Below the pieces are notes generated by a model. That model did no database searches, was not told the origin of the DNA, and saw only the letters and a program-made list of their open reading frames with translations. 64,000 bases of DNA from Massilia sp. YIM B02443 (GTDB taxonomy: Bacteria > Pseudomonadota > Gammaproteobacteria > Burkholderiales > Burkholderiaceae_D). Below, piece after piece: positions 19,687 through 28,223 of this stretch; within the stretch, counting starts at the first letter, position 1, and every line of letters begins with the position of its first letter. The position numbers were made by a program, and so were the translations under genes. The stretch spans positions 197,944 to 261,943 of the forward strand of contig NZ_JASNRA010000004.1 of assembly GCF_030411955.1 (NCBI RefSeq). Direction: 5' to 3'.

Positions 19687-19725
19687 CGGCCGATGCGCCA
19701 TCGCGCACCATGCCGGAAAACACGT

Positions 19726-20811
19726 TCACCGCCCCGCGAACTCGTTCAAATAATCGACGAGAGCCTGTACGCCCTCGATCGGCATCGCGTTGTAGATCGA
19801 TGCCCGCATGCCGCCGACGGACTTGTGGCCCTTCAGTTGCAGCAGCCCGCGCGCCTTCGCGCCGGCCAGGAATTGGTCGTTCAGGGATTCGTCGCGCAGG
19901 TAGAACGGCACGTTCATGCGCGAACGGTATTCGGGCGCCACGCGGTTGACGTAAAAATCGTCGCGCTCGAGCGCCTCGTACAGCAGGCGCGCCTTCTCGA
20001 TATTGCGCGCTTCCATCGCCGCCACGCCGCCCCGCTGCTTGAGCCAGGCGAACACCAGTCCCGCGATATAGATCGCATAGGTCGGCGGCGTGTTGTACAG
20101 CGAATCATGCTCGGCGCAGGTCTTCCAGTTGAAGGCCGACGGGCATTGCGGCGAGGCGTATTCCAGCAAATCGTCGCGCACGATCACCAGCGTCAGGCCC
20201 GCAGGGCCGATGTTCTTCTGGGCGCCGGCGAAGATCACGCCATACTTGGAGATATCAATCTGGCGCGACAGGATGTGCGACGACATGTCGGCGATCAACG
20301 GCACATCGGCATCGATCTCGGGCGCGTCAGGGTATTCGACGCCGTCGATGGTCTCGTTGGTGCAGATGTGCAGGTAGGCGGCGCCCGGAGTCAGCTGCCA
20401 CGTATCGCGCGCCGGCACGCGCGAAAACTGGTCCACCTCGCTCGACGCGGCCACGTTGACGCGCGCATAGCGCGCCGCTTCCTTGATCGACTTGCCCGAC
20501 CACGAACCGGTGTGGACGAAGTCGATCACCGGGTCGTTGCGCCGCTGCGCCAGGTTGAGCGGGACGATGGCGTTCTGCCCCAGCCCCCCGCCCTGCTGGA
20601 ACAGGATTTTGTAGTTGGCTGGAACGTCCAGCAGCTCGCGCAGGTCATCGAGCGCCTGGCGGTGGATGCTGGAAAACTCGGGACCGCGATGGCTCATCTC
20701 CATCACCGACATGCCGCTGCCGTGCCAGTCGAGCATCTCGCCCGCCGCCTGCTGCAGCACTTCCGTTGGCAACACGGCCGGGCCGGCCGAGAAGTTGAAT
20801 ATCCGGGTCAT
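19726..20811 (-). CDS. serC: Phosphoserine aminotransferase
   Basis: This 361-residue PLP enzyme converts 3-phosphohydroxypyruvate to phosphoserine (serine synthesis) and also acts in the PdxB/SerC route to pyridoxal phosphate. It begins '[15 protein letters not shown]', has '[14 protein letters not shown]', and carries the PLP lysine in '[15 protein letters not shown]'. The C-terminus '[20 protein letters not shown]' is diagnostic for SerC. AAGGA lies upstream of the start. It precedes pheA, with repeat copy C in the 171-base gap, and follows the DUF2059 gene by 19 bases. Confidence 0.96.
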   Translation of the reverse strand: MTRIFNFSAGPAVLPTEVLQQAAGEMLDWHGSGMSVMEMSHRGPEFSSIHRQALDDLRELLDVPANYKILFQQGGGLGQNAIVPLNLAQRRNDPVIDFVHTGSWSGKSIKEAARYARVNVAASSEVDQFSRVPARDTWQLTPGAAYLHICTNETIDGVEYPDAPEIDADVPLIADMSSHILSRQIDISKYGVIFAGAQKNIGPAGLTLVIVRDDLLEYASPQCPSAFNWKTCAEHDSLYNTPPTYAIYIAGLVFAWLKQRGGVAAMEARNIEKARLLYEALERDDFYVNRVAPEYRSRMNVPFYLRDESLNDQFLAGAKARGLLQLKGHKSVGGMRASIYNAMPIEGVQALVDYLNEFAGR

Positions 20812-20830
20812 GCGGTCCTTTCCAAGATGT

Positions 20831-21415
20831 TTATTTTGCCTGCGCGGCGGCCTGCATGATGTCCTGCATCAGGTTGTTCAGGCGCGGGGTGACGATGCGC
20901 TGGCCGATGGCCATGCTCTCGGCCGACAGGCGCGGCGTCAGCGCCAGCATCTTGCGGCCCAGCGGGGTGCCGTAGAACCTGGTCAGTTCCTTGATCTCGG
21001 CGGTGGTGTAGTTGTTGGCGTACAGCGGCACCATCTCGGCCATCATCTCGTCGATCAGGGCCGGATCGCGGAACACCTTGGCCACGGCGTCCACCGCGCC
21101 CGGCAGGATCTGCTCGACCTTGGCCAGCGCTTCCTGCTTCTTCGCCGCGTCCATCGAGGTATCGGCGTTGATCACGGCGCCCACCTGGGCGCGCATCATC
21201 TGCGGCAGCGCCTTCTGCATCTCGGCGAACGAGGCGGTCATCATCTTGCGCACTTCCATCGCGTCGAGCATCTGCTTGACGGCGGCGGTGGTTTGCGGAT
21301 CGACGGCCGCAGTTGGCGTGGCCGCTGCGGCCGGCGCCGTGGCCTGGGCCATGGCGAACGAAGGAGCGCCGGCAAAGGCGGCGCTGACAAAGAGTGCGGC
21401 GAGGAGTTTTTTCAT
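20831..21415 (-). CDS. DUF2059 domain periplasmic protein
   Basis: This 194-residue protein has a signal peptide (residues 1 to about 24, [14 protein letters not shown]... ending AMAQA), an Ala/Pro linker, and then an all-helical DUF2059 domain. That domain carries '[20 protein letters not shown]' followed by '[10 protein letters not shown]', the most conserved part of the family. Function is unknown; members are periplasmic. A homologue between gyrA and serC is common in Burkholderiales (from memory). Start at 21415 was chosen for the signal peptide. It is probably co-transcribed with serC (19-base gap). Confidence 0.88.
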   Translation of the reverse strand: MKKLLAALFVSAAFAGAPSFAMAQATAPAAAATPTAAVDPQTTAAVKQMLDAMEVRKMMTASFAEMQKALPQMMRAQVGAVINADTSMDAAKKQEALAKVEQILPGAVDAVAKVFRDPALIDEMMAEMVPLYANNYTTAEIKELTRFYGTPLGRKMLALTPRLSAESMAIGQRIVTPRLNNLMQDIMQAAAQAK

Positions 21416-21527
21416 TATCGTTATCCCGATGCGGGCGCTGGGCCCATCGATTTCGTACAAGGCCGGCCCGCTTCCAGAGGGCCGGCCGCCGGCGGGAACA
21501 CGGCTGTATTCCCGCCCCTGCGCCGCT

Positions 21528-24143
21528 TTATTCCGGCGCCGGTTCCAGCTCGACCTCTTCCAGGTCGGTCTCGACGATGCGCTGCAGGCCCGACAGCTTG
21601 GTGCCGTCTTCGACCGCGATCAGGGTCACGCCCTGGGTCGCGCGGCCCATCTCGCGGATCTCGGCCACGCGGGTACGGATCAGGACGCCGCCGGTGGTGA
21701 TCAGCATGATCTCGTCGCTCGGCTCGACCAGGGTCGCGGCCACCACTTTGCCGTTACGCTCGCTGGTCTGGATCGCGATCATGCCCTTGGTGCCGCGGCC
21801 GTGGCGGGTGTACTCCACGATCGGGGTACGCTTGCCGAAGCCGTTCTCGGTCGCGGTCAGCACCGACTGCTGCTCGCTCTCGGCCACCAGCAGCGCGATC
21901 ACGCCCTGGCCTTCTTCGAGGTTCATGCCGCGCACGCCGCGCGCGGTACGGCCCATCGGACGCACGTCGTTCTCGTCGAAGCGCACCGCCTTGCCGCCGT
22001 CCGAGAACAGCATCACGTCGTGCTTGCCGTCGGTCAGGGCGGCGCCGACCAGCACGTCGCCTTCGTCCAGGTCGACCGCGATGATGCCGGCCTTGCGCGG
22101 GTTGCTGAAGTCGCGCAGTGGCGTCTTCTTGACGGTGCCGAGCGAGGTCGCCATGAACACGTAGTGGTCTTCCGGGAAGGTGCGGTTCTCGCCCTGCAGC
22201 GGCAGGATGACCGTGATCTTCTCGTTGTCCTGCAGCGGGAACATGTTGACGATCGGTTTGCCGCGCGAGTTGCGCGATCCTTGCGGCACTTCCCATACCT
22301 TCAGCCAGTACATGCGGCCGCGGTTCGAGAAGCACAGCATGTAGTCGTGGGTATTGGCGATGAACAGCTGGTCGATCCAGTCGTCGTCCTTGGTCGCCAT
22401 CGCCTGCTTGCCACGGCCGCCGCGCTTCTGGGCGCGGTATTCGGCGATCGGCTGCGACTTCATGTAGCCCGAGTGCGACAGCGTGACCACCATGTCCTGC
22501 GGGGTGATCAGGTCTTCGGTTTCCAGGTCGCTGGCGTTGTGCTCGATGGCCGAACGGCGGGTGTCCTTGCCGTTGTCGGCATAGTCGGCCTTGATCTGCC
22601 CCATCTCGTCGACGATGATGGTCGTCACGCGTTCCGGCTTGGCCAGGATGTCGAGCAGGTCGGCGATGTGGGCCATCACTTCCTTGTACTCGTTGACGAT
22701 CTTGTCCTGCTCCAGACCGGTCAGGCGCTGCAGGCGCATCTGCAGGATCTCTTGCGCCTGCTCGTCCGACAGCTTGTACAGGCCATCCTGCTGCATGCCG
22801 TAGTGCTTCGGCAGGTGCTCCGGACGGAAGGCCTCGATGCCGCCGGCGGCGCCGGTTTCGGTACGGTTCAGCATTTCGCGCACCAGGGAAGAATCCCAGG
22901 CGCGCCCCATCAGTTCCACCTTCGCCACCGGCGGGGTCGGCGCGGCCTTGATGATGGCGATGAAGTCGTCGATGTTGGCCAGTGCAACCGCCAGGCCTTC
23001 CAGCATGTGCCCGCGGTCGCGCGCCTTGCGCAGCTCGAATACGGTGCGGCGGGTGACCACTTCGCGGCGGTGCGACAGGAAGCATTCCAGCATCTGCTTC
23101 AGGTTCAGCAGCTTCGGCTGGCCATTGACCAGCGCCACCATGTTCATGCCGAAGGTGTCTTGCAGCTGGGTCTGCTTGTACAGATTGTTCAGCACCACTT
23201 CCGGCACTTCGCCGCGCTTCAGCTCGATCACCACGCGCATGCCCGACTTGTCGGACTCGTCGCGGATGTCGCTGATGCCTTCCAGCTTCTTGTCGCGCAC
23301 GTTCTCGGCGATCCGCTCGAGCAGCGACTTTTTATTTACCTGGTACGGCAGCTCGTCGATGATGATCGCGGTGCGGCCGCCATCCTTGCCATACTCTTCG
23401 AAGTGGGTCTTGGCGCGCATCACCACGCGGCCGCGGCCGGTGCGGTAACCGTCGCGCACGCCCGAGACGCCATAGATGATGCCGGCGGTCGGGAAGTCCG
23501 GGGCCGGGATCAGTTCGATCAACTCGTCGATCGAGCATTCCGGATTGCGCAGCACGTGCAGCGCGCCGTTGATGACTTCCGACAGATTGTGCGGCGGAAT
23601 GTTGGTGGCCATGCCGACCGCGATGCCCGACGAACCATTGATCAACAGGTTAGGGATGCGGGTCGGCAGGACGGTCGGTTCTTTTTCCTTGCCGTCATAG
23701 TTCGGCTGGAAGTCGACGGTGTCCTTGTCGATGTCGGCCAGGATTTCGCCGGCGATCTTGTCCAGGCGGCACTCGGTATAACGCATCGCCGCGGCGCTGT
23801 CGCCGTCGATCGAGCCGAAGTTGCCCTGCCCGTCGACCAGCGTATAGCGCAGCGAGAAGTCCTGGGCCATGCGCACCAGGGTGTCGTAGATCGACGCGTC
23901 GCCGTGCGGGTGGTACTTACCCATGGTGTCGCCGACCACGCGCGCGCACTTCACGTACGGGCGGTTATGGACGTAGTTACTTTCGTGCATGGAGTACAGC
24001 ACGCGGCGGTGCACCGGCTTCAGGCCGTCGCGCACGTCCGGCAGCGCACGGCCCACGATCACGCTCATCGCGTAATCGAGGTAGCTCTTGCGCATCTCTT
24101 CTTCGAGGGAAATCGGGACTGTTTCTTTTGCGAATTGATCCAT
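21528..24143 (-). CDS. gyrA: DNA gyrase subunit A
   Basis: This 871-residue type IIA topoisomerase subunit cuts and rejoins DNA during negative supercoiling. The catalytic tyrosine is Tyr122 in '[11 protein letters not shown]'. The quinolone-resistance region reads '[17 protein letters not shown]', giving Ala83, Ser84 and Asp87 in E. coli numbering; the count from this start is identical to E. coli. The C-terminal beta-pinwheel is present and its GyrA box is 'QKRGGRGK', which separates it from ParC. The acidic tail '[12 protein letters not shown]' is as in other gyrases. It heads the long minus-strand cluster. Confidence 0.97.
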   Translation of the reverse strand: MDQFAKETVPISLEEEMRKSYLDYAMSVIVGRALPDVRDGLKPVHRRVLYSMHESNYVHNRPYVKCARVVGDTMGKYHPHGDASIYDTLVRMAQDFSLRYTLVDGQGNFGSIDGDSAAAMRYTECRLDKIAGEILADIDKDTVDFQPNYDGKEKEPTVLPTRIPNLLINGSSGIAVGMATNIPPHNLSEVINGALHVLRNPECSIDELIELIPAPDFPTAGIIYGVSGVRDGYRTGRGRVVMRAKTHFEEYGKDGGRTAIIIDELPYQVNKKSLLERIAENVRDKKLEGISDIRDESDKSGMRVVIELKRGEVPEVVLNNLYKQTQLQDTFGMNMVALVNGQPKLLNLKQMLECFLSHRREVVTRRTVFELRKARDRGHMLEGLAVALANIDDFIAIIKAAPTPPVAKVELMGRAWDSSLVREMLNRTETGAAGGIEAFRPEHLPKHYGMQQDGLYKLSDEQAQEILQMRLQRLTGLEQDKIVNEYKEVMAHIADLLDILAKPERVTTIIVDEMGQIKADYADNGKDTRRSAIEHNASDLETEDLITPQDMVVTLSHSGYMKSQPIAEYRAQKRGGRGKQAMATKDDDWIDQLFIANTHDYMLCFSNRGRMYWLKVWEVPQGSRNSRGKPIVNMFPLQDNEKITVILPLQGENRTFPEDHYVFMATSLGTVKKTPLRDFSNPRKAGIIAVDLDEGDVLVGAALTDGKHDVMLFSDGGKAVRFDENDVRPMGRTARGVRGMNLEEGQGVIALLVAESEQQSVLTATENGFGKRTPIVEYTRHGRGTKGMIAIQTSERNGKVVAATLVEPSDEIMLITTGGVLIRTRVAEIREMGRATQGVTLIAVEDGTKLSGLQRIVETDLEEVELEPAPE

Positions 24144-24517
24144 GGGGCGGGTCGACTACTTCCAGGCGAAGGTAATTAGTTATAACGGTCGATTCTACCA
24201 CGCGCGTCATAGCAACTGCGCAATTCCAGCCGACGCCTTATTGGTACAAACTTTGTTATAGGAAACACAAAACTTCCAGTATTGTCGTCGCCGAGCTGTT
24301 CCGCTTGTGAAAATGTTGCGGTAAAACAACGTCAAGCAGTTAATGCAGGATGTTTGATTTAGGTGCAGTCGTGCGATTTTGGTGCATGTGGCAAAATGGC
24401 CAGGAAGTTAATTGCTTGTTTCACAATTCGAAACGGACAGGGCGGCCGCCGTGTTAATCTCTTGACACCATCGAGCCTGCTCCGAATCGACACGGAATTT
24501 ACCGAAAGGAAAAGAAT
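24144..24517. other. Divergent intergenic region gyrA/ompA
   Basis: These 374 bases have no ORF and are more A+T-rich than the flanks. They must hold both the gyrA promoter (minus strand; a TAGAAT box lies near 24190 as a possible -10) and the ompA-family promoter. A TTGACA at 24462-24467 lacks a good -10 at 17 bases, so the ompA start site is not assigned. No structured RNA motif was recognised. Confidence 0.5.
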
Positions 24518-25225
24518 ATGAAGAAACTGATCACCGTTCTGCTCGCCGCATCGGCCGCAATCGCGGGCATCGCCTCGGCACAAAGCGCGCCGCCGTACGC
24601 TCCTCTGAGCACCGACATCCAGGCCCGCACCCCGCACAGCGCCTACGTGCAGGACGCGCGCGGCGTGATCGCGCGCAATCCTTTCGGTCTGTGCTGGCGC
24701 ACCGGCTACTGGACCCCGGCGGACGCGGTCCCGGGCTGCGACGCGCCGCTGTGCGTCGAGCCAGAGAAACTGGAAAACGGCAAGTGCGTCGCTCCGCCGC
24801 CGCCACCGGCTCCGGTTGCTGAAGCCGCGCCTGCGCCGGTCGCCGCCGCACCGGTCCCGACCTCGGAAAAAGTGAGCTACTCGGCTGATGCCTTCTTCGA
24901 CTTCGACAAGGCGATCCTGAAGCCGGCCGGCAAGGCCTCGCTGGATGAGCTGACCGGCAAGCTGGGCGACATGAACCTGGAAGTGATCATCGCCGTCGGC
25001 CACACCGACTCGATCGGCACCGACGCCTACAACCAGAAGCTGTCGATCCGCCGCGCCGAAGCCGTCAAGGCCTACCTGAAGACCAAGGGCGTCGAAGACA
25101 CCCGTATCTACACCGAAGGCAAGGGCGAAAGCCAGCCGAAGGCCGACAACAAGTCCGCCGAAGGCCGCGCCCAGAACCGTCGCGTGGAGATCGAAGTCGT
25201 CGGTACCCGCAGCGTCAACAAGTAA
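24518..25225 (+). CDS. OmpA-family outer membrane/peptidoglycan-associated protein
   Basis: This 235-residue protein has a cleavable signal peptide (residues 1-21, ending SAQSA). A short region of about 75 residues holds three cysteines (CW, GCDAPLC). A Pro/Ala linker (about 92-115) leads to a C-terminal OmpA domain with 'AFFDFDKAILKPAGKASLDEL', 'VGHTDSIGTDAYNQKLSIRRAEAV' and 'EGRAQNRRVEIEV', the peptidoglycan (diaminopimelate) binding residues. There is no eight-stranded OmpA barrel, so it is a short periplasmic or barrel-less form. A strong AAGGA ribosome site and a strong terminator imply high expression. Confidence 0.9.
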   Translation: MKKLITVLLAASAAIAGIASAQSAPPYAPLSTDIQARTPHSAYVQDARGVIARNPFGLCWRTGYWTPADAVPGCDAPLCVEPEKLENGKCVAPPPPPAPVAEAAPAPVAAAPVPTSEKVSYSADAFFDFDKAILKPAGKASLDELTGKLGDMNLEVIIAVGHTDSIGTDAYNQKLSIRRAEAVKAYLKTKGVEDTRIYTEGKGESQPKADNKSAEGRAQNRRVEIEVVGTRSVNK

Positions 25226-25244
25226 TCCGGCCCCGGCCAATTGA

Positions 25245-25268
25245 AACCCCGCTTCGGCGGGGTTTTTT
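25245..25268 (+). terminator. Intrinsic terminator of the ompA-family gene
   Basis: Stem AACCCCGC/GCGGGGTT with a TTCG tetraloop (25253-25256), followed by TTTTTT. It lies 20 bases after the stop. Confidence 0.92.
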
Positions 25269-25313
25269 CTTATGCGTCGATGAGGCGCAGTATTTCCGTT
25301 ATTATTCCGTGCT

Positions 25314-26018
25314 ATGACGACGACAAACGTAGACCACCAAGAAGTCCAAAAATTCAGCGAACTGGCCCACCGCTGGTGGGATCCGACTTCGGAATTCCGT
25401 CCGCTGCACGAAATCAATCCCCTGCGCCTGGAATGGATCAACGCGCGCGCGCCACTGGCGGGCAAGAACGTGATCGACATCGGCTGCGGCGGCGGCGTGC
25501 TGTCCGAAGCGATGGCGAAAAAAGGCGCCAAGGTGACCGGCATCGACCTGTCGAAAAAGGCGCTGAAAGTGGCCGACCTGCACAGCCTGGAATCGGGCGT
25601 CGAGGTGCGCTACAAGCACATCGCGGCCGAAGAGATGGCGGCCCAGGAGCCGGGCCAGTTCGACGTGGTCACCTGCATGGAAATGCTCGAGCACGTGCCG
25701 GACCCGGCCTCGATCGTGCGCGCTGCCGCGGCACTGGTCAAACCGGGCGGCCATGTGTTCTTCTCGACCCTGAACCGCAACCCCAAGTCCTATCTGTTCG
25801 CGGTGATCGGCGCCGAGTACATCCTGCGCATGCTGCCGCGCGGCACCCACGACTACGGCAAGTTCATCACTCCGGCCGAACTGTCGCAATACGTGCGCTC
25901 GGCCGGGCTGCAGGTCGACGGCCTGAAAGGCCTGACCTACAATCCGCTGACCAAGATCTATTCGCTCAACAACGACACCGATGTGAACTACATGGTGGCG
26001 TGCAGCAAACCGCTCTGA
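25314..26018 (+). CDS. ubiG: Ubiquinone biosynthesis O-methyltransferase (3-demethylubiquinol 3-O-methyltransferase)
   Basis: This 234-residue SAM-dependent methyltransferase performs both O-methylations of ubiquinone synthesis. '[29 protein letters not shown]' is the UbiG-specific N-terminus, '[14 protein letters not shown]' binds SAM, and '[12 protein letters not shown]' and '[22 protein letters not shown]' are typical motifs. The stop is followed two bases later by the gph start, so the two are co-expressed; the ubiG-gph pairing is common in Burkholderiales. Confidence 0.95.
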   Translation: MTTTNVDHQEVQKFSELAHRWWDPTSEFRPLHEINPLRLEWINARAPLAGKNVIDIGCGGGVLSEAMAKKGAKVTGIDLSKKALKVADLHSLESGVEVRYKHIAAEEMAAQEPGQFDVVTCMEMLEHVPDPASIVRAAAALVKPGGHVFFSTLNRNPKSYLFAVIGAEYILRMLPRGTHDYGKFITPAELSQYVRSAGLQVDGLKGLTYNPLTKIYSLNNDTDVNYMVACSKPL

Positions 26019-26020
26019 CA

Positions 26021-26719
26021 ATGACCTTCCCGACCGTATTGCCGGCGCCGCGCGCCGTCCTGTTCGACCTCGACGGCACGCTGGCCGACACCGCGCCCGA
26101 CCTGGCCGCGGCCGTCAACTGGCTGCGCCTTGAACGCGGCCTCGATCCGACGCCGTACGAAGTGCTGCGTCCGACCGCCTCGGCCGGCGCGCGCGGCATG
26201 ATCGGCGCCGCCTTCGGCCTGGCGCCGGGCGACGAAGGGTATGAAGAGCTGCGCCTGGCCTGGTTCGACCGCTACCAGTCGGCGATGGCGCTGCACACCA
26301 CGCTGTTCGACGGCATCAATGAACTGCTGGCGGGCATCGAGGAAGCCGGCATGGCCTGGGGCATCGTCACCAACAAGCCGATGCGTTTCACCGATCCGCT
26401 GGTGCCGCAGATCGCCCTTGGCCACGCCGGCTGCATTGTCTCCGGCGACACCACGCCGCACGCCAAACCGCATCCGGCGCCGCTGCTCGAAGGCGCGCGC
26501 CGGCTCGGCCTTGCACCAGAACAGTGCTGGTACGTCGGCGACGACCTGCGCGACATCGAAGCCGGCCGCGCCGCCGGCATGGTCACCGTGGCCTGCGCCT
26601 GGGGCTACTGCGGCTCGATCGAGCCGTCGACCTGGGGCGCCGATTACCTGCTCGATACGCCGGCGCAGCTGCTGGCGACCTTGCGCGACGTGGCGGCTGC
26701 CGCACAGCGCGCTGCCTGA
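26021..26719 (+). CDS. gph: Phosphoglycolate phosphatase (HAD hydrolase)
   Basis: This 232-residue HAD-IA phosphatase hydrolyses 2-phosphoglycolate formed during DNA repair. Motif I is 'LFDLDGTLADT' with nucleophile Asp16 and acid/base Asp18. Motif II is 'GIVTNKP', motif III includes 'KPHPAPLLEGAR', and motif IV is 'VGDDLRDIEAGRAAG' with two Mg-binding aspartates. The ATG at 26021 is two bases after ubiG; the long upstream extension is in another frame of ubiG and is rejected. Substrate is assigned by homology and context. Confidence 0.92.
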   Translation: MTFPTVLPAPRAVLFDLDGTLADTAPDLAAAVNWLRLERGLDPTPYEVLRPTASAGARGMIGAAFGLAPGDEGYEELRLAWFDRYQSAMALHTTLFDGINELLAGIEEAGMAWGIVTNKPMRFTDPLVPQIALGHAGCIVSGDTTPHAKPHPAPLLEGARRLGLAPEQCWYVGDDLRDIEAGRAAGMVTVACAWGYCGSIEPSTWGADYLLDTPAQLLATLRDVAAAAQRAA

Positions 26720-26866
26720 AATTCACAGGGCGGCGAGCGCGCCGCCCACCTCTTTCTGCGCTCGCTTACAGATCTTTACGATTGATACAGGAGCGCGTCT
26801 AGCTCCGAACCGGGCTCGCCATTAATCTACTCCCATACGACAACGCAACGTCTTCTGGAGCAGATC

Positions 26867-27472
26867 ATGCAAAACCCGACCGCCAACCGCATCCACCCGC
26901 TGATCGCCGCCGCTGCCGCTTCGGTGATCATTGTCAGCCTGACCGGCGCCGCCGCCATCACCGGCCTGCTGCCGACCTCGAAGAGCGCACCCGAGCCGGC
27001 CCTGCCACTGGCAGCCGCTTCGCCGTACGCCATGCAGCAGGCAGGCATGAATCCTCAGCTCGCCGCCCAGCCGGGCCAGATGGCGCAGCAACTGAGCGCT
27101 GCCCCGGCGCCGCAGATGGTCCCGGCCATGGTGCCTGCGATGGTACCGGCCCAGCAGGTCGCCTACGCCCAGCCGGTGCAGGCCCAGCCGCAGCCGACCG
27201 TGATCATCAAGGAAAAGCCGGTGGTCAAAGTGGTAGAGAAAACCCGCGTCGTGCACGCCGCACCGAAGCCGGTGCGTTATGAGGAGCCACGCTATGCGCA
27301 GCCGGCACCAGCGCCAGCCCAGCCGAATTATGTCGGCATCGGCACCGGCGCCGTGATCGGCGGCCTGATCGGCAACCAGATCGGCGGCGGCAACGGCAAG
27401 AAACTGGCCACCGTGGCCGGCGTGATCGGCGGCGGCATCATCGGCAACGAAATCGCCAACCGCAACCGCTAA
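26867..27472 (+). CDS. Glycine-zipper 2TM domain membrane protein
   Basis: This 201-residue protein has an N-terminal signal/anchor helix (residues 13-35, rich in Ala and Ile). A long Ala/Pro/Gln/Met-rich linker with a basic 'IKEKPVVKVVEKTRVVH' segment follows. The C-terminal glycine-zipper 2TM region reads 'GIGTGAVIGGLIGNQIGGGNGKK' split by 'LATVAGVIGGGIIGNEIANRNR'. This resembles the C-terminal part of SlyB/OsmB-type envelope proteins. Function is unknown; an envelope-stress role is inferred from the family. GGAG lies seven bases upstream of the ATG, and a terminator follows 25 bases after the stop. Confidence 0.85.
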   Translation: MQNPTANRIHPLIAAAAASVIIVSLTGAAAITGLLPTSKSAPEPALPLAAASPYAMQQAGMNPQLAAQPGQMAQQLSAAPAPQMVPAMVPAMVPAQQVAYAQPVQAQPQPTVIIKEKPVVKVVEKTRVVHAAPKPVRYEEPRYAQPAPAPAQPNYVGIGTGAVIGGLIGNQIGGGNGKKLATVAGVIGGGIIGNEIANRNR

Positions 27473-27496
27473 TCCGATTCAAGCTCTCTCCCCTTG

Positions 27497-27526
27497 GCCG
27501 CAGGCGTTCAGCTTGCGGCTTTTTTC
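27497..27526 (+). terminator. Intrinsic terminator of the glycine-zipper gene
   Basis: Stem GCCGCAGGC/GCTTGCGGC (one G-T pair) with a five-base loop, followed by a T-run at about 27520-27525. Confidence 0.85.
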
Positions 27527-27613
27527 TTGAACACGCCGACGGTGGTGTCGCTCGGGAACATGCGTAGCACCTGGCCAGAAACCACCGTATTAAGCCGGGC
27601 CTAAGGAACGGAT

Positions 27614-27642
27614 CTGTACATCGCCGGCGATTGAGGTACAAT
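27614..27642 (+). promoter_or_regulatory. Probable ssrA promoter
   Basis: CTGTAC (27614-27619), 17 bases, then TACAAT (27637-27642). The -10 is good and the -35 weak. The mature tmRNA 5' end is 17 bases further on, so a short 5' leader processed by RNase P is expected. Confidence 0.6.
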
Positions 27643-27658
27643 GAAGGCTCTTGACGTT

Positions 27659-28017
27659 GGGGGCGACCTGGTTTCGACGTGGGTTGCAAAGCAGCGCAGG
27701 GCATACCGAGGACTGGTTACCTCGTAAATACATCCAGAAATCAATAACTGCAAACGATAACTCGTACGCACAAGCAGCTTAATTGCTGCTAGCTCTACAA
27801 CACCTCGCCTCTGGGGTGAGTCGCAAGACTGGTAGAGTCATTTACAGAGGCTAGGAATCAATCGGGTTACTTGGTTGCTTCCGAAATTTAAGGTAACTCG
27901 CTTGTACAAAGGGTGCACATCCCCGTTGTCCAGGTCAAATCAAATGATAGTGCTAAGTATGTAGAACTGTCTGTAGAGTGCTTGCGGACGCGGGTTCAAT
28001 TCCCGCCGCCTCCACCA
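27659..28017 (+). ncRNA. ssrA: Transfer-messenger RNA (tmRNA)
   Basis: This one-piece tmRNA of about 359 nt rescues stalled ribosomes with SmpB. The 5' end GGGGGCGACCTGGTTTCGAC pairs with the 3' end CGCCTCC-ACCA, and the T-arm 'GGGTTCAATTCCC' near 27993-28005 is tRNA-like. The tag reading frame starts at the GCA resume codon (27750) and encodes ANDNSYAQAA, with TAA at 27780-27782. The tag ends AQAA instead of the usual ALAA. The encoded CCA end is present. An intrinsic terminator follows 14 bases later. Confidence 0.97.
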
Positions 28018-28030
28018 ACCTCTTCCTGAT

Positions 28031-28064
28031 AAAGCCGCTGATTCGTCAGCGGCTTTTTCTTTTT
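28031..28064 (+). terminator. Terminator after tmRNA
   Basis: Stem AAAGCCGCTGA/TCAGCGGCTTT with TTCG loop and a T-rich tail (TTTTTCTTTTT). A near-identical hairpin recurs at 29948 after the next gene. Confidence 0.9.
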
Positions 28065-28223
28065 CCGATCCGCCAGTCTTCCAGGTGCAGCGGCCGCACG
28101 GTTCGATGCGCGAAACGAAAACAATAGACATTAAAGCAACCCACTGCTACATTTCGGCACGAACTTTTCTACCGGAAAGCGATGGGCGAATGCGCCTGCA
28201 GCTATCGACCAGGACTTTGCCCC

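Noticed and set aside
21012..24179. 1055-codon plus-strand ORF opposite gyrA
   Set aside because: It is the antisense shadow of gyrA; codons mirror the minus strand, no domain is seen, and high G+C makes long antisense frames common.
24462..24490. TTGACA at 24462 as the ompA-family promoter
   Set aside because: The 17-base-spaced hexamer (AATCGA) is a poor -10, so the start site is left open.
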